This document shows positions 8,729-16,756 of a stretch of 64,000 nt of DNA, one piece after another. Position 1 is the stretch's first letter. Every line of letters starts with the position of its first letter. Origin of the DNA: Hyphomonadaceae bacterium (GTDB lineage: Bacteria; Pseudomonadota; Alphaproteobacteria; Caulobacterales; Hyphomonadaceae); NCBI GenBank assembly GCA_024743315.1, contig JANSWU010000001.1, forward strand, positions 372,001 through 436,000, given 5' to 3'. The notes under the pieces were generated by a model, which did not search any database, was not told the origin of the DNA, and saw nothing but the letters and a program-made list of their open reading frames with translations. A program made the position numbers and the translations under genes.

Positions 8729-9592
8729 ATGTCGGAACACACAACTCGTCCTAACAATGATAACCTGCCACCGCCTGACTTTGTGGTGATCGGAGCGATG
8801 CGCGCCGGTACCACGACCTTGTATGAAATGTTGCGAAAGACTGGTCTGGTTTCAGTGCCTCGCATGAAAGAGACCGACTTTTTCCTCGAGAAGAAATATA
8901 GTCGCGGCCTTGGATGGCTGGTCGAACAGTATGACGATTTGTCAAAACCCCTGTTTGATCTGTCGCCAAACTATACGCGATGCAGCATCTTTAAAGGTGT
9001 TCCGGAACGGATCTACGAGACCAATCCAGATGCAAAGCTGATCTACATCCTGCGGGATCCGATCAAGCGTGCCATTTCCGAATACCGGCATGGTCTTGCC
9101 ATGGGTCTGGATTTGCCACCTCCGGAAGAACTCTATCAGGATGGTGATCCTGGCTACGATTGCAGTCGTTACCATGAACAGCTGCAACCATATCTCGAAT
9201 ACTGGTCTCTGGATGATATCCACATCCTCGAATTCGAAGACTTGGTCGAAGATCAATGGGGCACGCTTTCGCAGCTATTTAAAGCGCTCGGTTTACCTGA
9301 GATCGCGCCAGATCAGGAAGACATTCATACCAATTCCGCAGACGATTTGCAGCGCGTTCCGTCCTGGTGGGGCGGTCTTCGCAACCGGCCCCTGGTGGAG
9401 TGGGTTCGCTCAAAGACGCCGCGCGACATGGTGACCTTTCTCAAATCGGTGTTTTTCCGCGGCAGCGCCACTGATTTGGAAACCATTGAATTTCCCCAAA
9501 CTACGATTGAAGCCATCCGTAAAAGCTTGGTGGAGGACGTTGACGCGCTGCGGCGCCTGACCGGTCGCAACTTTGCCCGCTGGGATATCTGA
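8729..9592 (+). CDS. Sulfotransferase family protein
   Basis: A 287-aa PAPS-dependent sulfotransferase. The 5'-phosphosulfate loop is seen in VVIGAMRAGTTTLYEML (about residues 17-33). The 3'-phosphate motif is in YILRDPIKRAISEYRHG (about 108-124). A predicted acceptor region follows, then LEFEDLVED. This is the NodH/heparan-type fold that transfers sulfate from PAPS to a sugar hydroxyl. Its place among glycosyltransferases suggests that the exported polymer is sulfated, typical of marine polysaccharides. GGGGACA lies 6 nt before the ATG. The acceptor cannot be determined. Confidence 0.9.
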   Translation: MSEHTTRPNNDNLPPPDFVVIGAMRAGTTTLYEMLRKTGLVSVPRMKETDFFLEKKYSRGLGWLVEQYDDLSKPLFDLSPNYTRCSIFKGVPERIYETNPDAKLIYILRDPIKRAISEYRHGLAMGLDLPPPEELYQDGDPGYDCSRYHEQLQPYLEYWSLDDIHILEFEDLVEDQWGTLSQLFKALGLPEIAPDQEDIHTNSADDLQRVPSWWGGLRNRPLVEWVRSKTPRDMVTFLKSVFFRGSATDLETIEFPQTTIEAIRKSLVEDVDALRRLTGRNFARWDI

Positions 9593-9615
9593 ACCTAGCT
9601 CAAACCTGGGCCTTC

Positions 9616-9651
9616 AAAATCGCAAAAAAGGATGATTTTTGAGTCGATTTT
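9616..9651 (+). terminator. Possible terminator after sulfotransferase
   Basis: AAAATCG (9616-9622) pairs with CGATTTT (9645-9651), and the right arm runs into more Ts (TTTTTT at 9648-9653). The loop is long (22 nt) and AT-rich, so the structure is weak. It sits 24 nt after the sulfotransferase stop and before the next gene's leader. Confidence 0.3.
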
Positions 9652-9756
9652 TTCGGCCAAACTTCTATTGTCGAAGGCACGAAGATTGCTGTGGGTGCAG
9701 TGTAGAGTGAAAGTATCTGGAGAATGTTTCCAGGTGGGACAGTGGGGACACACTTG

Positions 9757-10686
9757 ATGAAAGCGACGGTTATACTTCCGTGCTATAATGGCGAAGAGAC
9801 AATTGCTCAGCAAATGGATGCCCTCGCCCGTCAGAATTGGCAGGATGATTGGGAATTCATCATGGCAGACAATGGCTCGACCGATCGCTCTGTCGAGATT
9901 GTAAAATCCTATTCTGACCGCATTCCCAACTTACGGATCCTCAATGTCTATTCAGGCGTCGGACCTCGCAATCCGGTCGCGGTTTCATATACAAAAGCGT
10001 TTGGAGCGGCCAAGAGCGATATCTTCATAACCTGCGAAGCGGACGACGAAGCCGGTGATGGTTGGCTCGAGGCCATGGTCAAAGCTATGGAAGATGCGCA
10101 TTTCGTTGGCTCTGCGATTGACGATCACAAGCTCAATCCGGACGATATGATCCGCCCGAATGAAGGTATGCAATCCCCCAAGCAGGGATTCCCGAACTTT
10201 ATCGGTCCTATGAAGCTGCCTTTTGCGGTCGGGTGTACGATTGGCATCTCGCGTCACTTGTGGAAGACGATCGGGGACCCGGACGTTGATCTCGGTAATA
10301 CGTGGGACGTGGATTATTGCTGGCGCGCTCAATTGGCCGGGTTTGAACTAAAATTCGTGCCCGATGTTGTGATGTATTATCGTCAACGCACATCATTCCA
10401 AGGACGCTACAAACAAGGCAAGCAATATGGCGTGAGCGCAGCGAAACTCACCGCCAAATACGGCGTCAGGTCGCAGGCGCGTTACATTGCCTTCAATTTG
10501 TATCAATTGACAAAGGGGGCCGCTCTCTTGGCGTGGAGCATGCTACCCGGCACGCGGCCACCCCGACATCGTGTCTGGCGCTTTGCCAATGCTCTGGGAC
10601 AGCTTCAAGGCTTCAAATATGTCCGCAACGGTCGGTCGAAAACCATGCCAATCCCTGATCATCTCAAGCCGCTCACCGCGCAATGA
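9757..10686 (+). CDS. Glycosyltransferase family 2
   Basis: A 309-aa GT-A fold glycosyltransferase. ILPCYNGEETI at the N-terminus, ADNGSTDRS for nucleotide binding, CEADDEA as the acidic DXD-like motif, and DVDYCWRAQLAG as the acceptor-side motif are all visible. It probably adds one sugar to the lipid-linked repeat on the cytoplasmic face. A weakly hydrophobic stretch (ALLAWSML) near the C-terminus may associate with the membrane. The ATG at 9757 is chosen over one 11 codons upstream because GGGGACA (9744-9750) sits 6 nt before it and PCYNGEE starts at the expected distance. Confidence 0.88.
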   Translation: MKATVILPCYNGEETIAQQMDALARQNWQDDWEFIMADNGSTDRSVEIVKSYSDRIPNLRILNVYSGVGPRNPVAVSYTKAFGAAKSDIFITCEADDEAGDGWLEAMVKAMEDAHFVGSAIDDHKLNPDDMIRPNEGMQSPKQGFPNFIGPMKLPFAVGCTIGISRHLWKTIGDPDVDLGNTWDVDYCWRAQLAGFELKFVPDVVMYYRQRTSFQGRYKQGKQYGVSAAKLTAKYGVRSQARYIAFNLYQLTKGAALLAWSMLPGTRPPRHRVWRFANALGQLQGFKYVRNGRSKTMPIPDHLKPLTAQ

Positions 10687-10793
10687 AAGCGCATTAACAG
10701 CGAGGCGCATAGGTTGGCCTCTTGATTGCATCTTGAGCAATTCATAAACGCCCAGCGGGAACAATTTTCTAATTATTGATAGGGGACGGTCGT

Positions 10794-12032
10794 ATGCCAT
10801 CGCGCTCAGGCCATCGCGTAGATATCCTCGTCCAACGCCAATTGGACACCATCAGCACAGGCAACGGGGCCTACCTCGAAACCTTCTTACGTGTGATCAA
10901 GCGCGCAGAGCTAAGAACTCGGATCGTCTTTGCTCCGCGACATTCGTTCGGGAATCGACCCTGGGCTGGTATTCATCCGCGCATCGGGGCGCTGATCGAT
11001 GAAGTGGTCTGGCCCAAAACGCTCAAGATCGGACGCCTATACTGGTCCCTTTCTTTGCACGTATGGATGCGCTTCTTCATTCGGGCTCTTAAAGCCGTCT
11101 TGATCAAGCTTGGCTTCGATATTCTGATTCCGAGTTATCTCGGTCGGCCTTTGGACCGGTCGGACGAAAATGCCGTCGTCAAAGTCAGCAATGAGGATGC
11201 CGGGGACATTACCATTGCTGAGTACAGTTCCATGGGCCCGGTCTTGGATCGACTGACCACGGCGACGCGCCGCGGCGTCTTAATGCATGACCTGCTGTCT
11301 GATCGGGGCAAGATCTGGCGCGACAAAGGGACCTCGCCAGACTTGTATGAGATCTCATTTGAGGGCGAGGCGGAATGGTGTCGCTCCGCTGAGCTGATGA
11401 TTTATGCCTCAGCGAATGAGTTGGCAAAATTCGAGCCCGCCGTGCCCGGCAGCAAATCAGTATGGCTCCGCCCTGAGCCGCCAGTCTATGATGAGACCAA
11501 ATCAACCGGCACCCCACGCGTACTCTATCTTGGCACAACGCATGCGGGCAATACGGATGCCTTAGAGCATTTCCTCGCCGACATTTGGCCTTTGGTTTTG
11601 TCCAGGAAACCCGACCTTGAGTTTTGGATTGCGGGTTCGGTTGGCAAAACCTTGACGGATGAAGAACGGGCCCAACCTGGCGTTAAGGTGCTCGGTCGTG
11701 TCGAGCGCCTGGAAGACGTCGGCGGTGCCGATTCAATCGGAATTGCGCCGACCCGATTGGCCACGGGCATTAGCATCAAGGTGGCCGAATACTTGATGCT
11801 CGATATGACTTGCGTCGCCTATCCTCTCGCCGTTCAGGGCTTCAAATCAGCCTTGAATGAGCTTGTCCTTTTGCCGGAAACGCCGGAGGCCTTTGCCGAT
11901 GCGATCGTCACATTGGCCGAAGATCATTCGATGCGGAGCGAAAGTGCCGCCACGTCTCGCAAAGAAGCTGAGCGCGTTTTGGACAATCAGGAAGTCGTTG
12001 ATTTCCTGCACGCGGCTTTGCCAGATCGATAG
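10794..12032 (+). CDS. Glycosyltransferase, GT-B fold
   Basis: A 412-aa protein with GT-B layout: an N-terminal acceptor domain (VDILVQRQLDTISTGNGAY) and a C-terminal donor domain with RVLYLGTTHAGNTDALEHF, IAGSVGK, VKVLGRV, then TGISIKVAEYLM, the loop that contacts the donor nucleotide in GT4-type enzymes. The substrate cannot be read off. The ATG at 10794, preceded by GGGGAC at 10782-10787, is chosen over a start six codons upstream. Its stop is 29 nt from the convergent glycosyltransferase gene, with a 20-bp palindrome between them. Confidence 0.8.
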   Translation: MPSRSGHRVDILVQRQLDTISTGNGAYLETFLRVIKRAELRTRIVFAPRHSFGNRPWAGIHPRIGALIDEVVWPKTLKIGRLYWSLSLHVWMRFFIRALKAVLIKLGFDILIPSYLGRPLDRSDENAVVKVSNEDAGDITIAEYSSMGPVLDRLTTATRRGVLMHDLLSDRGKIWRDKGTSPDLYEISFEGEAEWCRSAELMIYASANELAKFEPAVPGSKSVWLRPEPPVYDETKSTGTPRVLYLGTTHAGNTDALEHFLADIWPLVLSRKPDLEFWIAGSVGKTLTDEERAQPGVKVLGRVERLEDVGGADSIGIAPTRLATGISIKVAEYLMLDMTCVAYPLAVQGFKSALNELVLLPETPEAFADAIVTLAEDHSMRSESAATSRKEAERVLDNQEVVDFLHAALPDR

Positions 12033-12035
12033 TCC

Positions 12036-12055
12036 CGATCCTGTCGACAGGATCG
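12036..12055. terminator. 20-bp palindrome between convergent genes
   Basis: CGATCCTG at 12036-12043 and CAGGATCG at 12048-12055 surround TCGA, giving an 8-bp perfect stem with a 4-nt loop. It occupies almost the whole gap between the convergent glycosyltransferase genes and would fold in either transcript. No T-run follows on either strand, so it is not a textbook intrinsic terminator. A bidirectional termination or RNA-end-stabilising role is inferred from position. Confidence 0.45.
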
Positions 12056-12061
12056 ATCTCG

Positions 12062-13060
12062 CTATGACTGAAGGCCCATCAGGGCCGCAACTTTATCTGC
12101 ATAGTCCGAAACTTCACAATGCGCGGTCACCCAGGCTCGATTCTTCGCACCGAGGTCCGCGCAGAGCTCTGGCGAGGCATGTAGATCCGTCATTGCGGCC
12201 GCCAGCGCCTGTGGATCTTTCGGCGGAACAACCCTGACGCCTTCTGCGCTGAAATAATCCTCAAGACCCGGGGATTGCATGGCGACGACAGCTTTGCCCA
12301 TCGCCATCGCTTCAAGAATACCGTTGACGCCAGCGGCATAGTCGACGCTATTCAGCGGCACCACCACGAACGCGCTTTGATGATACATTTCACGCAGGCG
12401 CTCAAATGAAACGCGCTGTTTGCGCACATCAACATTTGCCGGCCGATCCGTGCCGTCTGTGTCCTCAACGAAATACCCTGTCGCCTGAATAAGATAAGAA
12501 AGATCGGTCAATGCCGCGGCCTTGGACAAGGTGTGGTAATCGCGATTCTCCAGGCCGCACGCAAAGACATATCCACCCGCACTGGCTGGCATTGCGACAC
12601 GTGCCGGATCGAAAAAAACCGTATCCACGGGATTGAGGAGGGTGTGCACTTTGGCCGAGTTAATCCCAACCTCCTCAACAAGGACTTGGCGCTGGCGTTC
12701 ACAAAAAACGATGTAGGATTCAACAATCTTGCCGTCAGTCCATTTGAAAAAGCGGCGTCGCCGAGATCCCTGTCCGGCATGGACAATAATGTGCAGCCTG
12801 CCTTTCCAGCCGAAGCGCGCTAACAGTCCGGCCAAGATGAACCCCATGTCTTCACTCAAGACCAGCATTTGATCATATCGCTGGCGTTGCGAAAAAGCCT
12901 TTAAGGCGGCCGAGTATCTTTGTGGCAGCAGACCTTTTTCATCGCCCATACTGCGCTCCACCATCAAGTGGCGCGGACCGAGGCGACGGCGATACTCATC
13001 CAGATCTGCCCGACGAACCGGTTCGTTCTGAGACACGTGCTGCTCCCCGAGTATGGGCAT
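12062..13060 (-). CDS. Glycosyltransferase family 4-like (GT-B)
   Basis: GT-B glycosyltransferase of about 332 aa. The acceptor domain holds QMLVLSEDMGF. The donor domain begins near GGYVFACGLENRDYHTL and includes the nucleotide-sugar contact loop VNGILEAMAMGKAVVAM, the conserved E-x7-E region of GT4 enzymes, then GVRVVPPKDPQALA. The start is uncertain. The ATG at 13060 is used; an in-frame TTG at 13093 would add 11 residues, and neither has a strong ribosome site. The N-terminal half is shorter than in many GT4 enzymes. It is convergent with the preceding glycosyltransferase gene. Confidence 0.82.
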   Translation of the reverse strand: MPILGEQHVSQNEPVRRADLDEYRRRLGPRHLMVERSMGDEKGLLPQRYSAALKAFSQRQRYDQMLVLSEDMGFILAGLLARFGWKGRLHIIVHAGQGSRRRRFFKWTDGKIVESYIVFCERQRQVLVEEVGINSAKVHTLLNPVDTVFFDPARVAMPASAGGYVFACGLENRDYHTLSKAAALTDLSYLIQATGYFVEDTDGTDRPANVDVRKQRVSFERLREMYHQSAFVVVPLNSVDYAAGVNGILEAMAMGKAVVAMQSPGLEDYFSAEGVRVVPPKDPQALAAAMTDLHASPELCADLGAKNRAWVTAHCEVSDYADKVAALMGLQS

Positions 13061-13146
13061 TGACTGAGCCGGACTTTTGTCTCGGATCCCCAACCCCGTC
13101 GATTGCTTAGACTTCCAAATCTTATGCCAGAATTCAGCGCCTTTGA

Positions 13147-14505
13147 TTAGTGAAATACGGGCTCGCTCGGCACCAAGTATATCTGATCAATGGCAATACC
13201 GCCCGTCCACTCAATTTCAATCTCTTCAGCAACTTTCCCTTTGAACGCATGTTTTAAAACGAAGATCTGATCGAGATCGATCTTCGCCCAGGTCTTCAGG
13301 TGCTTTCCATTGGCGAAGAGTTTTAATTCACTGTCCGCATCCTCAGGATTGCTGACCCGGATTCCGATTTCTCGGGTTCGAACAGGGTCAGGCACTGACA
13401 CTTTAAGACGACCGGTGGAGTTCGATTTCACGAACACACCGCGACACCAGGTGCCCGCCGTCAATCGTTGAGCATTGACGCCTGGTGCGCGTTCGAGGGC
13501 TGGGTCTTCAGCTTCAAAAATGTAGGGATTGCCTTCCGCCAAGCGATCCGTCTGCCACACACGCACCCAATCGATGACAGTATCTGCTGGCAACAGGTCG
13601 GGATCGATCTGTCCGGACCAGGATGCGACCTCTGTTGACAGCTTTATGTATTTTGCGACCTGAGAGATTTGGTCGGGATTGTTGATTTCATAAACAGGCT
13701 GACCATCAATGTACCAGACATATTTATCAGGCGTCCAAAGCAAGCCGTATGTGTGAAAATTAGAGGCGTCGAAATGTGAGAAGGTTTGCCGCTGACGACC
13801 CTCCGGAAATGACTGAACCTGTTTCTTATGAAAGGCTCTGTAACCGTCATAATGGATGGCAAAATTGACTGACTTGTTGCGATTCTTGTTTGATCCCGGC
13901 GTGCGCGGATAGCCTTCAACAATATCGATTTCGGTGCCATCCCGGCCTGAAGAGTCTGCGCACCAAGTCGATCGGTGCGGCATCAGCCAGAACGCACCCC
14001 ATTGGCCCGGGGCCGTGTCGAGAATCATGCGAGCTTCGAAATAGCCATAACGCTGAGAAAAGCGCATTTCATCGTCGGGGCCGGTGTTTCGATAGTTTCG
14101 GGTTCGCACATAACCGGTCCGCATCGGATTCGAATAACCACCCTCGGGATCTTGATCCTGCGACGTGCGCAGAATCAAAACCGAGTCGGCACCGTCATCT
14201 AATCCGCCAACGAACACATTCTCTTCAACAGCATAGGCTTCTTTGTTCGGGCCTTGGCGAAACTCCCATTTGGCATTGTCAGAATTCGGCACAATTTGGT
14301 CATAGGACTCCAGCGCAAAACCATCGTCGGGAATTGCATCGAGCGGTTTTTCAAAGTCGCTCTCAAACGTGAGATACCACTCGCCCGCGATGTCTGGTGG
14401 ACCTTCGCGCGGGTCAAACTTCGGCGCCGCGCAGGCAGTCGCGATCATCACGAGCGGCATCGTCGCGGCGAAAAGCCCCAATCTGAATAATCCTGTCGAT
14501 CGCAT
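13147..14505 (-). CDS. Secreted glycoside hydrolase family 16 protein
   Basis: A 452-aa secreted or lipid-anchored beta-glycanase. A signal sequence is followed by a lipobox-like ATAC-AAP, with the Cys near residue 25. The GH16 catalytic motif ExDxxE is clear: Glu192 (nucleophile), Asp194 and Glu197 (acid/base) in DGTEIDIVEGY. Upstream is the family region YGYFEARMILD; downstream is WTPDKYVWYIDGQPVY. The last ~130 residues (from IFEAEDPAL) look like a carbohydrate-binding beta-sandwich. GH16 enzymes in polysaccharide loci usually trim or release the polymer. The ATG is preceded by GTGGGG at about 10 nt. Confidence 0.9.
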   Translation of the reverse strand: MRSTGLFRLGLFAATMPLVMIATACAAPKFDPREGPPDIAGEWYLTFESDFEKPLDAIPDDGFALESYDQIVPNSDNAKWEFRQGPNKEAYAVEENVFVGGLDDGADSVLILRTSQDQDPEGGYSNPMRTGYVRTRNYRNTGPDDEMRFSQRYGYFEARMILDTAPGQWGAFWLMPHRSTWCADSSGRDGTEIDIVEGYPRTPGSNKNRNKSVNFAIHYDGYRAFHKKQVQSFPEGRQRQTFSHFDASNFHTYGLLWTPDKYVWYIDGQPVYEINNPDQISQVAKYIKLSTEVASWSGQIDPDLLPADTVIDWVRVWQTDRLAEGNPYIFEAEDPALERAPGVNAQRLTAGTWCRGVFVKSNSTGRLKVSVPDPVRTREIGIRVSNPEDADSELKLFANGKHLKTWAKIDLDQIFVLKHAFKGKVAEEIEIEWTGGIAIDQIYLVPSEPVFH

Positions 14506-14744
14506 TTTGCTCGGCCCCACGCAAAATCAGCCCCTTCGAAACCATGCGCTCAAATCAGAGTCAAACACACTCGCCCCTGACGGGATGAAAAATTTGAAAC
14601 GTGCTTATTGAGGGGCTATTTTCGACCCGATCACCGCCGTGTCAGGTGCCGCCTGAAAACATTCGGAATCCAGTTCGACCGCGAAACAACCCTTCCGCTT
14701 TTTGTCGTCTTGTGCCACAAGGCCCGGCTCGGAGAGGGACAGTC

Positions 14745-15668
14745 ATGACGGCCACAATTGCGGCTATTGCCAATCTCAAAGGCGGCGTTGGAAAATCCAC
14801 AACCACGCTCATGCTGGCAGACGGTCTCGCTTATTTCTATGGCGCCAATGTGCTCGTCGTGGATCTCGATCCTCAAGCCAGTTCAAGCCAGATGCTGCTC
14901 ACTGATCGCGGTCTTCAAATGGCGTTTGATCAAGGCAAGGGCGTGCACCACTTAATCGAACAATTCATGGCCAATGAGACGCCGAATATTGGCAATCTCA
15001 TCCTGCCCAATGCGGTCACGCTCGAAGAGCTACGCAAAGCTGAGGAACGCGACGAACGGATGGGTTGGATTTCCATCCTGCCCTCCCACTCACAATTGCG
15101 CCTGACCGAAATGGAGCTGGAAGAGAAGATCTATTCCAAAGGCATGGCGCCAAGCCGGCTTGCCAATTACATTGCCGGTCACTTTGAGAAGGCGCTCGAA
15201 CCGCTCAAGTCGCTGTACGATATCATCCTGATCGATACACCGCCTTATATGTCGCCAGTGGCACGGGCGGGTCTCTCGATTGCGACCAATTACATCACCC
15301 CAACCCTAGCCGATTCGGTGTCGATCTGGGGTTCCAAACAATTTACCGAATGGGTCACAGCGCAAGTGACGCCGCACCTTGCGTCGCGAAACTTCATTGT
15401 CATCACGCGTTTCCGGAACACGAAATATGCGCGCAATGCCGAGAAGCAGCTCAAAGAGGTGCACCTGAAAGGTCGAACCTTCGGGCCGAATATTCCGGAA
15501 TCGGTACAGGCGCTGAATGCCATGGATCGCATGGATCTCGACAGCTATAGCACGCTGCGCGGCAAGTATGGCCGCTTGCGCAATGATGTGAAGAAACTAT
15601 CAGAAGCGTTTGCGGGCTTCCTCGCCAAGCGCGGCGGCAATGCGCCGCCAGCCATGGTTCGAGACTGA
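14745..15668 (+). CDS. ParA/MinD-family ATPase
   Basis: A 307-aa ATPase with the deviant Walker A motif K12-G-G-V-G-K17-S-T, switch I region VVDLDPQASSS and Walker B ILIDTPPY. No ParB gene or parS-like site is visible nearby, so a chromosome-partition role is not supported. Orphan ParA-like ATPases often position protein complexes. Next to a polysaccharide locus it could place the export machinery at a pole (inference). The ATG at 14745 is chosen because the Walker motif begins 11 residues later and AGGGACA lies just upstream; a longer frame from 14601 lacks family similarity. Its stop abuts that of rluD. Confidence 0.88.
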   Translation: MTATIAAIANLKGGVGKSTTTLMLADGLAYFYGANVLVVDLDPQASSSQMLLTDRGLQMAFDQGKGVHHLIEQFMANETPNIGNLILPNAVTLEELRKAEERDERMGWISILPSHSQLRLTEMELEEKIYSKGMAPSRLANYIAGHFEKALEPLKSLYDIILIDTPPYMSPVARAGLSIATNYITPTLADSVSIWGSKQFTEWVTAQVTPHLASRNFIVITRFRNTKYARNAEKQLKEVHLKGRTFGPNIPESVQALNAMDRMDLDSYSTLRGKYGRLRNDVKKLSEAFAGFLAKRGGNAPPAMVRD

Positions 15669-16679
15669 TTAAAGCCGCTGCAGGGCTGCCCGAACCCTTG
15701 CCATGTCATCGGGCAACGGCGTTTCAACGAAAATCGGTTGTTTTGAGATTGGATGCTCAAAGCCAAGACTCGCTGCATGCAAAGCTTGGCGGGTGAGTTT
15801 CCGCGCCAGGCTGGTGGCTTCGTCAAAGGCGGGGCCACGTCCGGATGCCTTGATTCCGCGATGTCGCCCATAAACGGGATCGCCGATCAAGGAACAACCG
15901 AGATGTGCCATATGTACCCGGATCTGATGCGTACGGCCGGTTTCGAGCTTGCACTCAATTAAGGCTGCAGCTGGCCGCGCCTCGGTCTTGCTGATCTCTC
16001 CATAGGTTTCTAGCGCCTTGTAATGGGTCACAGCCTGCCGCCCATCTCCGTCTGCGACCACGGCCATTTTCTTGCGATCCCGCGGACTGCGCGCAATGTC
16101 GGTTTTCACTGTTCCCACCGAGGGGCGCGGACTGCCGCGGGTGAGTGCAAGATAAGTCCGGTCAATATCGTGTGCTGCAAACAGATCGGACAGGCCTTTA
16201 TGGGCTGGCTCTGTCTTCGCCACCACGAGGACACCGGTCGTATCCTTATCAATCCGATGCACGATGCCCGGGCGCTCGACTCCGCCAATGCCGGGAAGCT
16301 GCCCTTTGCAATGATGCAGCAGCGCATTGACCAACGTGCCCTGCCAGCTTCCGGGCGCCGGATGCACTGCCATGCCAGCCGCCTTGTTGATCAGGATCAG
16401 ATGCTCATCTTCGAACAGGATATCGAGCGGGATGTCCTCTGGCTCCGTAATCGCGGGGACCGGATCCGGCATATCCAAAGCGTAAACGGTCCCGGGTATG
16501 ACGGGCGCGCGCGGGTCATTCTGAACCTGCCGCGCTGGGCCGGTCCCTTGATAGACCCGACCGTCTTTGATCAGGGCTTTTGCCCGCGACCGAGAAAGAG
16601 AGTCCAGCCGTTCACTTAAGAAACGGTCGAGCCGGGTTCCCTTATCGTCTTCGCCTGCTAAAGCTGATAATTCTGTCAT
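15669..16679 (-). CDS. rluD: 23S rRNA pseudouridine synthase, RluD family
   Basis: A 336-aa RluA/RluD-family pseudouridine synthase. An N-terminal S4 RNA-binding domain (TRLDRFLSERLDSLSRSRAKALIKDGRV) precedes the catalytic domain with HRIDKDTTGVLVVAKT, where Asp144 is the nucleophile. ECKLETGRTHQIRVHMAHLG and GDPVYG are family hallmarks. E. coli RluD modifies helix 69 of 23S rRNA. The ATG at 16679 starts close to the S4 domain; a longer in-frame extension to 16853 runs into the divergent gene and has no family similarity. Assignment to RluD rather than RluC rests on the S4 domain and length. Confidence 0.9.
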   Translation of the reverse strand: MTELSALAGEDDKGTRLDRFLSERLDSLSRSRAKALIKDGRVYQGTGPARQVQNDPRAPVIPGTVYALDMPDPVPAITEPEDIPLDILFEDEHLILINKAAGMAVHPAPGSWQGTLVNALLHHCKGQLPGIGGVERPGIVHRIDKDTTGVLVVAKTEPAHKGLSDLFAAHDIDRTYLALTRGSPRPSVGTVKTDIARSPRDRKKMAVVADGDGRQAVTHYKALETYGEISKTEARPAAALIECKLETGRTHQIRVHMAHLGCSLIGDPVYGRHRGIKASGRGPAFDEATSLARKLTRQALHAASLGFEHPISKQPIFVETPLPDDMARVRAALQRL

Positions 16680-16756
16680 ATGGGCGGTATAAACCAAGGC
16701 GGTGGGAAAGGTCATGCTGTAATCGCAATTGCAGCGACAAGAAGGAAGACTGAAAT

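Noticed and set aside
14745-15668. ParA-like gene considered as evidence for a replication or partition locus
   Set aside because: No parB, parS repeats, dnaA boxes or replication gene is nearby.
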